Source of the DNA: Streptomyces sp. CB02923
GTDB lineage: Bacteria > Actinomycetota > Actinomycetes > Streptomycetales > Streptomycetaceae
Direction: 5' to 3'
NCBI RefSeq assembly: GCF_001905005.1
Contig: NZ_LWKZ01000012.1
Span: 487,061 to 551,060 of the forward strand
Length of the DNA: 64,000 nt
Part shown: one piece after another, positions 42,850 through 51,203 of the stretch
Layout of the letters: every line of letters starts with the position of its first letter
How positions within the stretch are numbered: position 1 is the stretch's first letter
Notes under the pieces: generated by a model
Seen by the model: only the letters and a program-made list of their open reading frames with translations
Told to the model about the DNA's origin: nothing
Database searches by the model: none
Position numbers and translations under genes: made by a program

Positions 42850-43911
42850 TCAGCTGGCGGGGAGGCCCACCTGCGACCAGGCCTTGAGGAGGGACTGCAC
42901 CTCCGCGCCGTCACCGTACAAGGTGCGTGCGGCGGCGACCGTCAGCCGCGAGAAGTCCGCGAACTGGGCGTCCTTGTCGAGATCGCCGCCGGTCAGCGTG
43001 GCGTACCAGATCTGGCCGGCCCGCTCCCACGCGTTGCCGCCGAGGTCCGTGGCGAGCAGGTAGAAGGCGTGGTTGGGGATGCCGGAGTTGATGTGCACGC
43101 CGCCGTTGTCGCGGGACGTCTTGACGTAGTTGTCCATCGTCGCGGGCTGCGGGTCCTTGCCGAGGACGTCGTCGTCGTACGCGGTGCCCGGGGCCTTCAT
43201 CGAGCGCAGTGCCTCGCCGGTGACGTTGGGGCCGAGCAGTCCGGCGCCGATCAGCCAGTCGGCCTGGGAGGCGTTCTGGCCGAGCGCGTACTGCTTGATC
43301 AGGGCGCCGAAGACGTCCGACATGGACTCGTTGAGCGCGCCGGACTGGCCGAAGTAGTCCAGGTTGGCGGTGTGCTGGGTGACGCCGTGGGTCAGCTCGT
43401 GGCCGATGACGTCGACGGGGATGGTGAAGTCGAGGAACAGGTCGTTGTCGCCGTCGCCGAAGACCATGCGCTGGCCGTCCCAGAAGGCGTTGTCGTAGTT
43501 CTCGCCGTAGTGGACGGTCGCGTTGAGCGGCAGGCCGGAGTCGTCGATCGAATGCCGGCCGTACACCTTCAGGTACAGCTCGAAGGTGGCGCCGAGGCCG
43601 GCGTGCGCGCGGTTGACGGAGGCGTCCTTCGAGGGCTTGTCGGCCTCGGAGTGCACTTTCTTGCCCGGCAGCACCTCCTGGCGCTTGGCGTCGTAGATGG
43701 TGCGGTTCGGCTTGTCCGACGGGGCGCCGGTCGGCGCCGCGAGGGCGCGGACGGTGGTGATGCGGCGGCGGGTGCGCTGGAGGGCGTCGTGCTCCAGGGT
43801 GTTCAGGGCGCGCTGGGAGCGGTCCGGGTCGTCGAGCCGGGCCAGCTTGTCCAGGACGTGGGGCGGCACGATCGTGCAGAAGACCGGGTGGGCAGTGGCT
43901 TCAGGGTTCAT
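42850..43911 (-). CDS. Protealysin-like M4 metalloprotease
   Basis: A 353-residue M4 (thermolysin-family) protease. The zinc motif is HELTHG at residues 171-176 with the third ligand Glu195 in GALNESMSDVFG; a later GIPNHAFY carries further active-site residues. The N-terminus has no signal peptide but contains the short protealysin-type propeptide CTIVPPHVLDKLA, whose Cys12 may act as a cysteine switch. Such enzymes are made as intracellular proforms and may leave the cell by non-classical routes. ATG 43911 follows no clear ribosome site. Confidence 0.9.
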   Translation of the reverse strand: MNPEATAHPVFCTIVPPHVLDKLARLDDPDRSQRALNTLEHDALQRTRRRITTVRALAAPTGAPSDKPNRTIYDAKRQEVLPGKKVHSEADKPSKDASVNRAHAGLGATFELYLKVYGRHSIDDSGLPLNATVHYGENYDNAFWDGQRMVFGDGDNDLFLDFTIPVDVIGHELTHGVTQHTANLDYFGQSGALNESMSDVFGALIKQYALGQNASQADWLIGAGLLGPNVTGEALRSMKAPGTAYDDDVLGKDPQPATMDNYVKTSRDNGGVHINSGIPNHAFYLLATDLGGNAWERAGQIWYATLTGGDLDKDAQFADFSRLTVAAARTLYGDGAEVQSLLKAWSQVGLPAS

Positions 43912-44071
43912 GCACGGCAATGTGGCACTGGGTTACCTGCGTGTCACTCCCTGAGGCCATGATTCCTGAAAACGTGTGGTTGATCGCGAATCAGGGGTTA
44001 CATCCGCCCGGTCCCGCATACTGATACGGGGCCGCTTTCTCCGCGTCACCTCGGTTAGGGTGCTGTGCATC

Positions 44072-44125
44072 ATGCGTTACGGGCTGCTTCTCCTTAGCTG
44101 CCGCGGCGAGGGTCTGTTGTCGTAG
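44072..44125 (+). CDS. leuL: Leucine-rich leader peptide of leuA
   Basis: An 17-residue open frame, MRYGLLLLSCRGEGLLS, with six leucines including four in a row (CTG CTT CTC CTT). It lies 92 nt before the leuA start and reads in the same direction, the classic layout of a leucine leader that senses charged tRNA-Leu. Leader-type control of leuA has been proposed for actinobacteria on comparative grounds. Its codons overlap the left arm of the hairpin at 44101-44145. Confidence 0.75.
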   Translation: MRYGLLLLSCRGEGLLS

Positions 44126-44145
44126 GGCCGACCCCCTCCCCGCGG
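44101..44145 (+). promoter_or_regulatory. Leader hairpin 1 in the leuA 5' region
   Basis: CCGCGGCGAGGG (44101-44112, inside the leader peptide frame) pairs with CCCTCCCCGCGG (44134-44145) over 11 of 12 bases. A ribosome translating codons 10-14 would break this stem. It partly competes with the alternative stem at 44126-44179. Confidence 0.55.
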
Positions 44146-44179
44146 AGTTCGGTGCTGCGATGCCATCGCCCCGTCGGCC
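44126..44179 (+). promoter_or_regulatory. Alternative leader stem in the leuA 5' region
   Basis: GGCCGAC (44126-44132) is the exact complement of GTCGGCC (44173-44179). The stem spans the right arm of the first hairpin, so the two structures constrain each other. A third CCGCGG copy at 44187-44192 adds another possible pairing. No U-tract follows, so control could act on translation or Rho rather than intrinsic termination. Confidence 0.4.
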
Positions 44180-44216
44180 TTCTCCCCCGCGGACAAACGA
44201 GGAGCCCCACGTCACC

Positions 44217-45995
44217 ATGACGAACCCGTCGATTCCTGCTGAGAACTCCGTCGGCCGCCCCACGCCCATCACGAACGCGACCCGCACCCAGAAGCCCTCC
44301 GGCCTGCCGGTGCACCGCTACGGCGGCTACGAGGCCGTCGACATCGCGGACCGCACCTGGCCCGACAACCGCATCACCCGGGCGCCCCGCTGGCTGTCCA
44401 CGGACCTGCGCGACGGCAACCAGGCGCTGATCGACCCCATGTCGCCGGCCCGCAAGCGCGAGATGTTCGACCTGCTGGTGAAGATGGGCTACAAGGAGAT
44501 CGAGGTCGGCTTCCCGTCGTCCGGGAGCACCGATTTCGACTTCGTACGGTCGATCATCGAAGAGGGCGCGATCCCCGAGGACGTGACGATCTCCGTCCTG
44601 ACGCAGGCCCGCGAGGAGCTGATCGAGCGGACCGTGGAGTCGCTGCGCGGCGCCCACCGGGCCACCGTCCACCTGTACAACGCCACCGCGCCGGTCTTCC
44701 GCCGGGTGGTCTTCCGCGGCTCGCGCGAGCAGGTCAAGCAGATCGCGGTGGACGGTACGCGGCTGGTCATGGAGTACGCGGACAAGATCCTGGGGCCGGA
44801 GACGGCGTTCGGCTACCAGTACAGCCCGGAGATCTTCACCGACACCGAGCTGGACTTCGCGCTGGAGGTCTGCGAGGGCGTCATGGACGTCTGGCAGCCC
44901 GAGGAGGGCCGCGAGATCATCCTGAACCTGCCGGCCACGGTCGAGCGCTCGACGCCCTCCACGCACGCCGACCGCTTCGAGTGGATGTCCCGCAACCTGT
45001 CGCGGCGCGAGCACGTGTGCCTGTCCGTGCATCCGCACAACGACCGCGGCACCGCGGTGGCCGCCGCCGAGCTGGCGGTCATGGCGGGCGCGGACCGTAT
45101 CGAGGGCTGCCTGTTCGGCCAGGGCGAGCGCACCGGCAACGTGGATCTGGTCACCCTGGGCATGAACCTGTTCAGCCAGGGCGTGGACCCGCAGATCGAC
45201 TTCTCGCAGATCGACGAGATCCGCCGGACGGCCGAGTACTGCAACCAGATGGAGGTCCACCCGCGCCACCCGTACGCGGGCGACCTGGTCTACACCGCCT
45301 TCTCCGGCTCCCACCAGGACGCCATCAAGAAGGGCTTCGAGGCCATGGAGGTCCAGGCCGCCGAGCAGGGCCAAAGCGTGGACGACCTGGAGTGGGCGGT
45401 GCCGTACCTGCCCATCGACCCCAAGGACGTCGGCCGCTCCTACGAGGCCGTGATCCGCGTCAACTCGCAGTCCGGCAAGGGCGGCATCGCGTACGTCCTG
45501 AAGAACGACCACAAGCTGGACCTGCCGCGCCGGATGCAGATCGAGTTCTCGAAGACCATCCAGGGCAAGACCGACGCCGAGGGCGGCGAGGTCACGCCGG
45601 ACGCGATCTGGTCGGTCTTCCAGGACGAGTACCTGCCGACCCCGGAGAACGCCTGGGGCCGGATCGCGCTGCGCAGCGCGCAGACCTCCACGACGAGCGA
45701 GGGCACCGACGCGCTGACCGTCGAGGCGGTCGTGGACGGCGCCGACACGGTCCTGACCGGCACCGGCAACGGTCCGCTGGCGGCGTTCTTCGACGCGCTG
45801 CACGCGGTCGACGTGGACGTACGGCTGCTGGACTACGTCGAGCACACGATGAGCGAGGGCGTCGGCGCCCAGGCCGCCGCGTACATCGAGTGCGCGATCG
45901 GCGACAAGGTGCTGTGGGGCGTCGGCATCGACGCGAACATCGTGCGCGCCTCGATCAAGGCGGCCGTCTCCGCGGTCAACCGCGCGAGCCGCTGA
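44217..45995 (+). CDS. leuA: 2-isopropylmalate synthase LeuA
   Basis: A 592-residue LeuA, which condenses acetyl-CoA with 2-ketoisovalerate at the first committed step of leucine synthesis. The long actinobacterial form is clear: an N-terminal extension (IPAENSVGRPTPITNATR), the TIM-barrel motif LRDGNQALIDPM with metal and catalytic residues, SVHPHNDRGTA with metal-binding histidines, and the C-terminal allosteric domain that binds leucine. ATG 44217 follows GAGGAG 12 nt upstream; ATG 44160 is in frame but lacks a ribosome site. Leader peptide and hairpins upstream imply attenuation by leucine supply. Confidence 0.96.
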   Translation: MTNPSIPAENSVGRPTPITNATRTQKPSGLPVHRYGGYEAVDIADRTWPDNRITRAPRWLSTDLRDGNQALIDPMSPARKREMFDLLVKMGYKEIEVGFPSSGSTDFDFVRSIIEEGAIPEDVTISVLTQAREELIERTVESLRGAHRATVHLYNATAPVFRRVVFRGSREQVKQIAVDGTRLVMEYADKILGPETAFGYQYSPEIFTDTELDFALEVCEGVMDVWQPEEGREIILNLPATVERSTPSTHADRFEWMSRNLSRREHVCLSVHPHNDRGTAVAAAELAVMAGADRIEGCLFGQGERTGNVDLVTLGMNLFSQGVDPQIDFSQIDEIRRTAEYCNQMEVHPRHPYAGDLVYTAFSGSHQDAIKKGFEAMEVQAAEQGQSVDDLEWAVPYLPIDPKDVGRSYEAVIRVNSQSGKGGIAYVLKNDHKLDLPRRMQIEFSKTIQGKTDAEGGEVTPDAIWSVFQDEYLPTPENAWGRIALRSAQTSTTSEGTDALTVEAVVDGADTVLTGTGNGPLAAFFDALHAVDVDVRLLDYVEHTMSEGVGAQAAAYIECAIGDKVLWGVGIDANIVRASIKAAVSAVNRASR

Positions 45996-46010
45996 TCACC
46001 GGGCCGTTGT

Positions 46011-46056
46011 GCGGCCCGCGCCCCCGGCCCCCGGGCCGGACCGGGGCGCGGGCCGC
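46011..46056 (+). terminator. Terminator after leuA
   Basis: A 14-bp perfect inverted repeat (46011-46024 with 46043-46056) starts 16 nt after the leuA stop, with an 18-nt loop. No U-tract. Confidence 0.75.
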
Positions 46057-46168
46057 CGACCGGCTGTGACCTGCGATGTACCGGGCGTCCCCGGGCCCGT
46101 GCCGCGAGCGCCGGGGGGCGCTTGGATGTTCAACCGGTTTAAACGGCCGTCTTGTCCGGTCCGCGCTA

Positions 46169-46198
46169 CTGACGTCACATCACGGATGTGGCTAACAT
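46169..46198 (+). promoter_or_regulatory. Possible promoter of the TerB-like gene
   Basis: CTGACG (46169-46174) and TAACAT (46193-46198) are 18 nt apart in a locally AT-richer stretch 48 nt before the gene start. TGACGT and ACGTCA copies flank the region as an inverted repeat and could be an operator. Confidence 0.35.
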
Positions 46199-46245
46199 CA
46201 CGTCAACGCGGCAAAGATGCCGGAGCGTTACGGAGGGTCGACGTG

Positions 46246-46971
46246 ATGCACAAGCTGGCTGTGATGGGTGTGCGGACGTCCTGGCGCACCGTCGCCGACG
46301 GCGAGTTCTTCTGCCCCGAGTGCGGCGGGGACCGCAACTATCTCCGGCGGACCGGCCGCCGCCGTCTCACCGTCCTCGGTGTGCCGCTGCTGCCGCGCGG
46401 CACCGCGGGCCCGGTCGTCGAGTGTTCCGCCTGCCGCGGCCACTTCGCGCTGGACGCGCTGGACCACCCCACCACCACGCGTTTCTCGGCGATGCTCAGG
46501 GACGCCGTGCACACCGTCACGCTGGCCGTGCTGGCCGCCGGCGGCACCGCCTCGTCCGGTGTGCGCACCACCGCCGTGGGGACCGTACGCGCGGCGGGCT
46601 TCGCCGACTGTACGGAGGACCAGCTGCTGACCCTGCTCGCCGCACTCGCCGCCGACACCGGCCGGCTGCCCGGCGCGCACGACGGCGCCCTGTCGCGCGC
46701 CGCCTCCGGGGGCGCGGGCCGTCCCGGCGGCGGCCTCGACCCGTGCGGTACGGCGCTGGCGATAGAGCTGCACGAGGCGCTGGAGCCGCTGGCCCCGCAC
46801 CTGGCTCCGGCGGGCCGGGAGTCGCTGCTCCTCCAGGGCGCCCGGATCGCGCTCGCCGACGGCCCGTACCTGCCGTCCGAGCGGGAGGTCCTGACCACCG
46901 TGGGCGCGGCCCTGCTGCTGTGCCCGGATGACACCGCCCGGCTGTTGGCGGCGGCCCGTACGCCTTCCTGA
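46246..46971 (+). CDS. TerB-like protein with zinc ribbon
   Basis: A 241-residue protein beginning with a zinc-ribbon (FFCPECGGDRNY and ECSACRGHFAL) followed by helical segments resembling the TerB domain (LAAGGTASSGVR and ALADGPYLPSEREVLTTVGAA). TerB-domain proteins appear in tellurite resistance and stress systems, often metal-binding. ATG 46246 has GGAGG 9 nt upstream; GTG 46243 is also possible. It sits between leuA and recO. The stop is the start of a repeat array. Confidence 0.75.
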   Translation: MHKLAVMGVRTSWRTVADGEFFCPECGGDRNYLRRTGRRRLTVLGVPLLPRGTAGPVVECSACRGHFALDALDHPTTTRFSAMLRDAVHTVTLAVLAAGGTASSGVRTTAVGTVRAAGFADCTEDQLLTLLAALAADTGRLPGAHDGALSRAASGGAGRPGGGLDPCGTALAIELHEALEPLAPHLAPAGRESLLLQGARIALADGPYLPSEREVLTTVGAALLLCPDDTARLLAAARTPS

Positions 46972-47087
46972 GGGCTTGTACGCCTCCTGAGGGCTGCGCG
47001 CTGCACTGAGGGCTGGTACGTCCCCTGAGGGCTGTGTGGCGCTGCGCCGAGGCCGTACGTCTTCCTGAGGGGCGCACCGCCTTTCTG
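46966..47087. repeat. Degenerate repeats from the TerB-like stop codon
   Basis: CCTGAGGGCT-containing units of about 18-25 nt recur five times (around 46967, 46986, 47007, 47026 and 47064), the first including the stop codon. Spacing is irregular. Nothing else is recognisable before recO. Confidence 0.65.
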
Positions 47088-47162
47088 AAGGCCCTACGGG
47101 CGCGCGGCCGATCGGCACGGCCCTGGAGGGCTGTCCCCGCCGCGTGCGCGAGAATGGACCGC

Positions 47163-47909
47163 ATGAGTCTGTTCCGCGATGACGGCGTCGTGCTGCGTAC
47201 CCAGAAGCTGGGCGAGGCGGACCGGATCATCACGTTCCTCACGCGCGGTCACGGCCGGGTGCGGGCCGTGGCCCGGGGCGTACGCCGTACGAAGTCCAAG
47301 TTCGGTGCGCGGCTGGAGCCGTTCTCCCACGTCGACGTGCAGTTCTACGCGCGCGGCAGCGAGCTGATCGGGCGCGGCCTGCCGATGTGCACGCAGAGTG
47401 AGACCATCGCGGCCTACGGTGGCGGCATCGTCACGGACTACGCCCGCTACACCGCCGGCACGGCCATGCTGGAGACCGCCGAGCGGTTCACCGACCACGA
47501 GGGCGAGCCGGCCGTGCAGCAGTACCTGCTGCTCGTCGGCGGACTGCGCACGCTCGCGCGCGGCGAGCACGAGCCGCACCTGGTGCTGGACGCCTTCCTG
47601 CTGCGCTCGCTCGCGGTCAACGGCTACGCGCCCAGCTTCGAGGGCTGCGCCAAGTGCGGCCTGCCCGGCCCGAATCGGTTCTTCTCCGTGGGGTCGGGCG
47701 GCGTGGTGTGCGGTGACTGCAGGGTGCCCGGAAGCGTCGTACCCTCCTCTGAGGCCATCGGGCTGCTGGCGGCGCTGCTGTCCGGCGACTGGGCGACGGC
47801 GGACGCCTGCGAACCCCGGCACGTCCGGGAGGGCAGCGGGCTCGTCGCGGCCTATCTGCACTGGCACCTGGAGCGCGGACTGCGCTCGCTGCGGTACGTA
47901 GAGAAATAG
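47163..47909 (+). CDS. recO: DNA repair protein RecO
   Basis: A 248-residue RecO, which anneals single-stranded DNA and, with RecR, loads RecA in the RecF pathway. The N-terminal OB fold starts FRDDGVVLRTQKLGEADRII; the C-terminal helical domain contains a four-Cys zinc site (CAKCGLPG and CGDC). ATG 47163 is the conserved start. uppS follows about 100 nt downstream, a common actinobacterial order. Confidence 0.95.
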   Translation: MSLFRDDGVVLRTQKLGEADRIITFLTRGHGRVRAVARGVRRTKSKFGARLEPFSHVDVQFYARGSELIGRGLPMCTQSETIAAYGGGIVTDYARYTAGTAMLETAERFTDHEGEPAVQQYLLLVGGLRTLARGEHEPHLVLDAFLLRSLAVNGYAPSFEGCAKCGLPGPNRFFSVGSGGVVCGDCRVPGSVVPSSEAIGLLAALLSGDWATADACEPRHVREGSGLVAAYLHWHLERGLRSLRYVEK

Positions 47910-48005
47910 ATAGGCTCGGCAGTTCGGGGCGAGCACCGGCCCGGCAGGCGGGCGGCGGCCCGGACCCGGGCGCACCACGCACTACGCATAGGAGATGTGG
48001 ACCGG

Positions 48006-48824
48006 ATGGCACGACGCGGATTCCTGGGGCGCGGCCGACGCGATTACGAGACGCCCGAGCCGCACCCGTCCGGCGCGCGTCCGCCGAAGATCCCCGGCGA
48101 ACTCGTCCCGAACCACGTGGCGGTCGTCATGGACGGCAACGGCCGCTGGGCCAAGGAGCGCGGCCTGCCCCGGACCGAGGGCCACAAGGTCGGCGAGGGC
48201 GTCGTCCTCGACGTGCTCAAGGGCTGCATCGAGATGGGCGTCAAGAACCTGTCGCTGTACGCCTTCTCGACCGAGAACTGGAAGCGCTCGCCCGACGAGG
48301 TCCGCTTCCTGATGAACTTCAACCGTGACGTCATCCGGCGCCGCCGGGACGAGATGGACGCGCTGGGCATCCGTATCCGCTGGGTCGGCCGGATGCCGAA
48401 GCTGTGGAAGTCCGTGGTGCAGGAGCTCCAGGTCGCCCAGGAGCAGACCAAGGACAACGACGCCATGACGCTGTACTTCTGCGTCAACTACGGCGGCCGG
48501 GCGGAGATCGCGGACGCGGCGGCGGCCATCGCGGCGGATGTACGGGCCGGGAAGCTGGACCCGTCGAAGGTCACCGAGAAGACCGTCGCCAAGTACATGT
48601 ACTACCCGGACATGCCGGACGTGGACCTGTTCGTCCGGCCGTCGGGCGAGCAGCGCACGTCCAACTACCTGATCTGGCAGAGCGCCTACGCCGAGATGGT
48701 GTTCCAGGACATTCTCTGGCCGGATTTCGACCGGCGGAACCTGTGGGACGCCTGCCTCGAATACGCCAAGCGGGACCGCCGGTTCGGCGCGGCCCCGGAG
48801 ATGGAGGCCGCGGCGCGGCAGTAG
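48006..48824 (+). CDS. uppS: Isoprenyl transferase (undecaprenyl/decaprenyl diphosphate synthase)
   Basis: A 272-residue cis-prenyltransferase that makes the C50-C55 lipid carrier for cell-wall synthesis. The catalytic motif VVMDGNGRWA contains Asp43; YAFSTENWKR and the RPSGEQRTSNYLIWQ diphosphate-binding motif follow. ATG 48006 has GGAGA 10 nt upstream; GTG 47997 would overlap that site. A 19-bp hairpin terminator follows at 48844-48886. Confidence 0.95.
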   Translation: MARRGFLGRGRRDYETPEPHPSGARPPKIPGELVPNHVAVVMDGNGRWAKERGLPRTEGHKVGEGVVLDVLKGCIEMGVKNLSLYAFSTENWKRSPDEVRFLMNFNRDVIRRRRDEMDALGIRIRWVGRMPKLWKSVVQELQVAQEQTKDNDAMTLYFCVNYGGRAEIADAAAAIAADVRAGKLDPSKVTEKTVAKYMYYPDMPDVDLFVRPSGEQRTSNYLIWQSAYAEMVFQDILWPDFDRRNLWDACLEYAKRDRRFGAAPEMEAAARQ

Positions 48825-48843
48825 CGGCGCCGCCGGACCCGCA

Positions 48844-48886
48844 CACGAAGCGGCCGGGCCCCTGTCGGGGGCCCGGCCGCTTCGTG
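48844..48886. terminator. Strong bidirectional terminator between uppS and zur
   Basis: Perfect 19-bp inverted repeat (48844-48862 with 48868-48886) and a TGTCG loop between convergent genes. Confidence 0.88.
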
Positions 48887-48908
48887 CTGCCGCTGTCGGT
48901 GCTCCGCG

Positions 48909-49337
48909 TCAGGCGGAGCCGGCGGCCGCCTTGGCCGTGCACTCACCGCACGTACCGAAGATCTCGATGGTGTGGCCGACGTCCCGGAAACCGTGCTCGG
49001 CGGCGATCTGGTCCGCCCACTTCTCCACGGCCGGGCCCTCCACCTCGACGGCCTTGCCGCAGTTGCGGCAGACCAGGTGATGGTGGTGGTCGTCGGTGCT
49101 GCACCGCCGGTAGACGGCCTCACCCTCGTTGGTCCGCAGCACGTCGACCTCGCCGGCGTCGGCGAGGGACTGCAGCGTCCGGTAGACCGTGGTCAGCCCG
49201 ACCGAGTCCCCCCGGTGCTTGAGCATGTCGTGCAGTTCCTGCGCGCTGCGGAACTCGTCCACTTCGTCCAGTGCCGCTGCCACGGCGGCCCGCTGCCGCG
49301 TCGACCGGCCGCGCACCGGAGATCCAGCGCTCGCCAC
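48909..49337 (-). CDS. zur: Zinc uptake regulator Zur (Fur family)
   Basis: A 142-residue Fur-family repressor that senses zinc. The winged helix reads RSAQELHDMLKHRGDSVGL and TTVYRTLQSLADAGEVDVL; metal-binding residues lie in RRCSTDDHHHHLVCRNCGK and in FGTCGECTAK near the C-terminus (structural Cys4 site). Its linkage to znuACB supports Zur rather than Fur or Nur. GTG 49337 follows GGGAGG. It lies 97 nt after znuB and may be the last gene of the zinc operon or have its own promoter. Confidence 0.94.
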   Translation of the reverse strand: MASAGSPVRGRSTRQRAAVAAALDEVDEFRSAQELHDMLKHRGDSVGLTTVYRTLQSLADAGEVDVLRTNEGEAVYRRCSTDDHHHHLVCRNCGKAVEVEGPAVEKWADQIAAEHGFRDVGHTIEIFGTCGECTAKAAAGSA

Positions 49338-49434
49338 CGTTGCCTCCCTAGGTCTCGGGACGTCCCCCTGCACATCAGTCCGGCCATTGTGCCAGGTGAT
49401 GACCGGAGCCCGGGTGCAACGCTTACGCAGATCC

Positions 49435-50343
49435 CTACCCCTTGGCCCCTTGCACGCTGACATCGTCGCCGGGGGAGCGGCTGCCGGGCACGTCCAGAGT
49501 GCACTGCCTGGCGGCCTCGGCGGCGGCCCGCGCGCGCTTTCTGGCCAGCGGGGCGGCCAGCGCCGCCATCAGCGCGAAGACCGCGATGGCCAGCAGCACG
49601 ATGCTCGCGCCGGGCGGCACGTCCACATAGAAGGAGAAGACCGTACCGGAGAGAGTGACGACGACTCCGATGGCGACGGACAGCGCGAGGGTCATCGCGA
49701 AGCCGCGCGTGGCCTGCTGCGCGGCGGCCACCGGCACCACCAGCAGCGCGCTGACCAGCAGCAGGCCGACGGCGCGCATCGCGACCGTGACGGTGAGCGC
49801 GGCGGTCACCGCGAGCAGCAGGTTGAGCGCCCGTACGGGCAGGCCCATGACCCGGGCGAACTCCTCGTCCTGGCAGACGGCGAACAGCTGCCGGCGCAGT
49901 CCGAGCGTGACGGCCATCACGAAGGCGGCCAGCACGCAGGTGACCGTCACGTCCGCGGCGGAGACGCTGGTGATCGAGCCGAAGAGGTAGCTGGTGAGGT
50001 TGGCGGTGGAGCCGCCGGGCGCCAGGTTGATGATCAGGACGCCGCCGGCCATGCCGCCGTAGAAGAGCATCGCCAGCGCGATGTCCCCGCGGGTACGGCC
50101 TTTGGAGCGCACCCATTCCATGGCGATGGCGCCGAGCGCGGCGACCAGCACGGCCATCCACACGGGCGAGGTGCGCAGCAGGAAGCCCAGTGCCACACCG
50201 GTCAGCGCGACATGGCCGATGCCGTCGCCCATGATCGCCTGGCGGCGCTGTACGAGGTAGATGCCGACGGCCGGCGCGGTGACGCCGACCAGGAGGGCGG
50301 CGAGCAGCGCGCGCTGCATGAAGGCGTAGTTCAGGAGGTCCAT
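49435..50343 (-). CDS. znuB: Zinc ABC transporter permease ZnuB
   Basis: A 302-residue ABC-3 family permease with about eight helices; the segment LVQRRQAIMGDGIGHVALTG contains the conserved EAA-like contact loop, and RSKGRTRGDIALAMLFYGG and RQLFAVCQDEEFARVMGLP are family motifs. ATG 50343 is one base after the ZnuC stop, so the two are coupled. Together with ZnuA and ZnuC it imports Zn2+. Confidence 0.93.
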   Translation of the reverse strand: MDLLNYAFMQRALLAALLVGVTAPAVGIYLVQRRQAIMGDGIGHVALTGVALGFLLRTSPVWMAVLVAALGAIAMEWVRSKGRTRGDIALAMLFYGGMAGGVLIINLAPGGSTANLTSYLFGSITSVSAADVTVTCVLAAFVMAVTLGLRRQLFAVCQDEEFARVMGLPVRALNLLLAVTAALTVTVAMRAVGLLLVSALLVVPVAAAQQATRGFAMTLALSVAIGVVVTLSGTVFSFYVDVPPGASIVLLAIAVFALMAALAAPLARKRARAAAEAARQCTLDVPGSRSPGDDVSVQGAKG

Positions 50344-50344
50344 G

Positions 50345-51118
50345 TCAGGTCAGCAGTCCTGTCCGGACCGGCTCGGCGGCCGGGTCCGCGTGCGGGTGGA
50401 CGTGGTCGTGGCCGGGCAGGGCGTGCTGGCCCACGGCCTCCGGGGGAGGCCCGTCGTGGACCACGCAGCCGTCGCGCAGCACCACCGCGCGGTCGATCAG
50501 CGGCTCCAGCGGACCCAGCTCGTGCAGCACGAGCAGGACGGTGGCGCCCGCCGCGACCTGCCCCCGCAGCGTCTCGGCCAGCACTTCCTGGCTGGCCAGG
50601 TCGACCCCGGCCATCGGCTCGTCCATGATCAGCAGCTCGGGCGCGCCGGCCAGCGCACGGGCGATCAGCACCCGCTGGTGCTGGCCGCCGGAGAGCGCGT
50701 CGACGGAGTCCTTGGCGCGGTCCGCCATGCCCACCAGGTCCAGCGCCCGGTGGACGGCGTCCCGGTCGGCCCGGCCGGGCCACTTCAGCTTCGTACGGGC
50801 CAGCCGGCCGGACGCGACGATCTCGCGGACGGTGGCGGGCACGCCGCCCGCCGCGGTCGTGCGCTGCGGGACGTACCCGATGCGCGCCCAGTCCCTGAAC
50901 CGGCGCTGCGGGGTGCCGAACAGCTCCAGCTCGCCGCTGGTCAGCGGCACCTGTCCGACCACCGCGCGGACGGCGGTGGACTTGCCCGAGCCGTTGGCGC
51001 CGAGCAGGGCCACCACCTCACCGCGCCGTACGGTCAGGTCGACGCCGCGCAGGACGGGGCGCGCGCCGAGCGCCGCACCCGCCCCGCGCAGCGATATGAC
51101 CGTGTCCTGGTCCTTCAT
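50345..51118 (-). CDS. znuC: Zinc ABC transporter ATPase ZnuC
   Basis: A 257-residue ABC ATPase. Walker A GANGSGKST, signature LSGGQHQRV, Walker B ELLIMDEPMAGVD and the switch His (LLVLHELG) are intact. A His-rich C-terminus (GQHALPGHDHVHPHADP) could bind zinc. It lies between znuA and znuB with an 85-nt gap after znuA. Confidence 0.94.
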   Translation of the reverse strand: MKDQDTVISLRGAGAALGARPVLRGVDLTVRRGEVVALLGANGSGKSTAVRAVVGQVPLTSGELELFGTPQRRFRDWARIGYVPQRTTAAGGVPATVREIVASGRLARTKLKWPGRADRDAVHRALDLVGMADRAKDSVDALSGGQHQRVLIARALAGAPELLIMDEPMAGVDLASQEVLAETLRGQVAAGATVLLVLHELGPLEPLIDRAVVLRDGCVVHDGPPPEAVGQHALPGHDHVHPHADPAAEPVRTGLLT

Positions 51119-51203
51119 GGCCGCATCCTTCCGTCGTCCCGTACCTGCCTGTCTCCCCGTGCCCGCCTGTCCCGCAGTGCCGTCGGCCGCGCAGTCCGGC
51201 CGG

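Noticed and set aside
44160..44216. Start of leuA at ATG 44160
   Set aside because: No ribosome site; the extra 19 residues are Pro/Arg-rich and precede the conserved N-terminus, and they would run through the leader structures.
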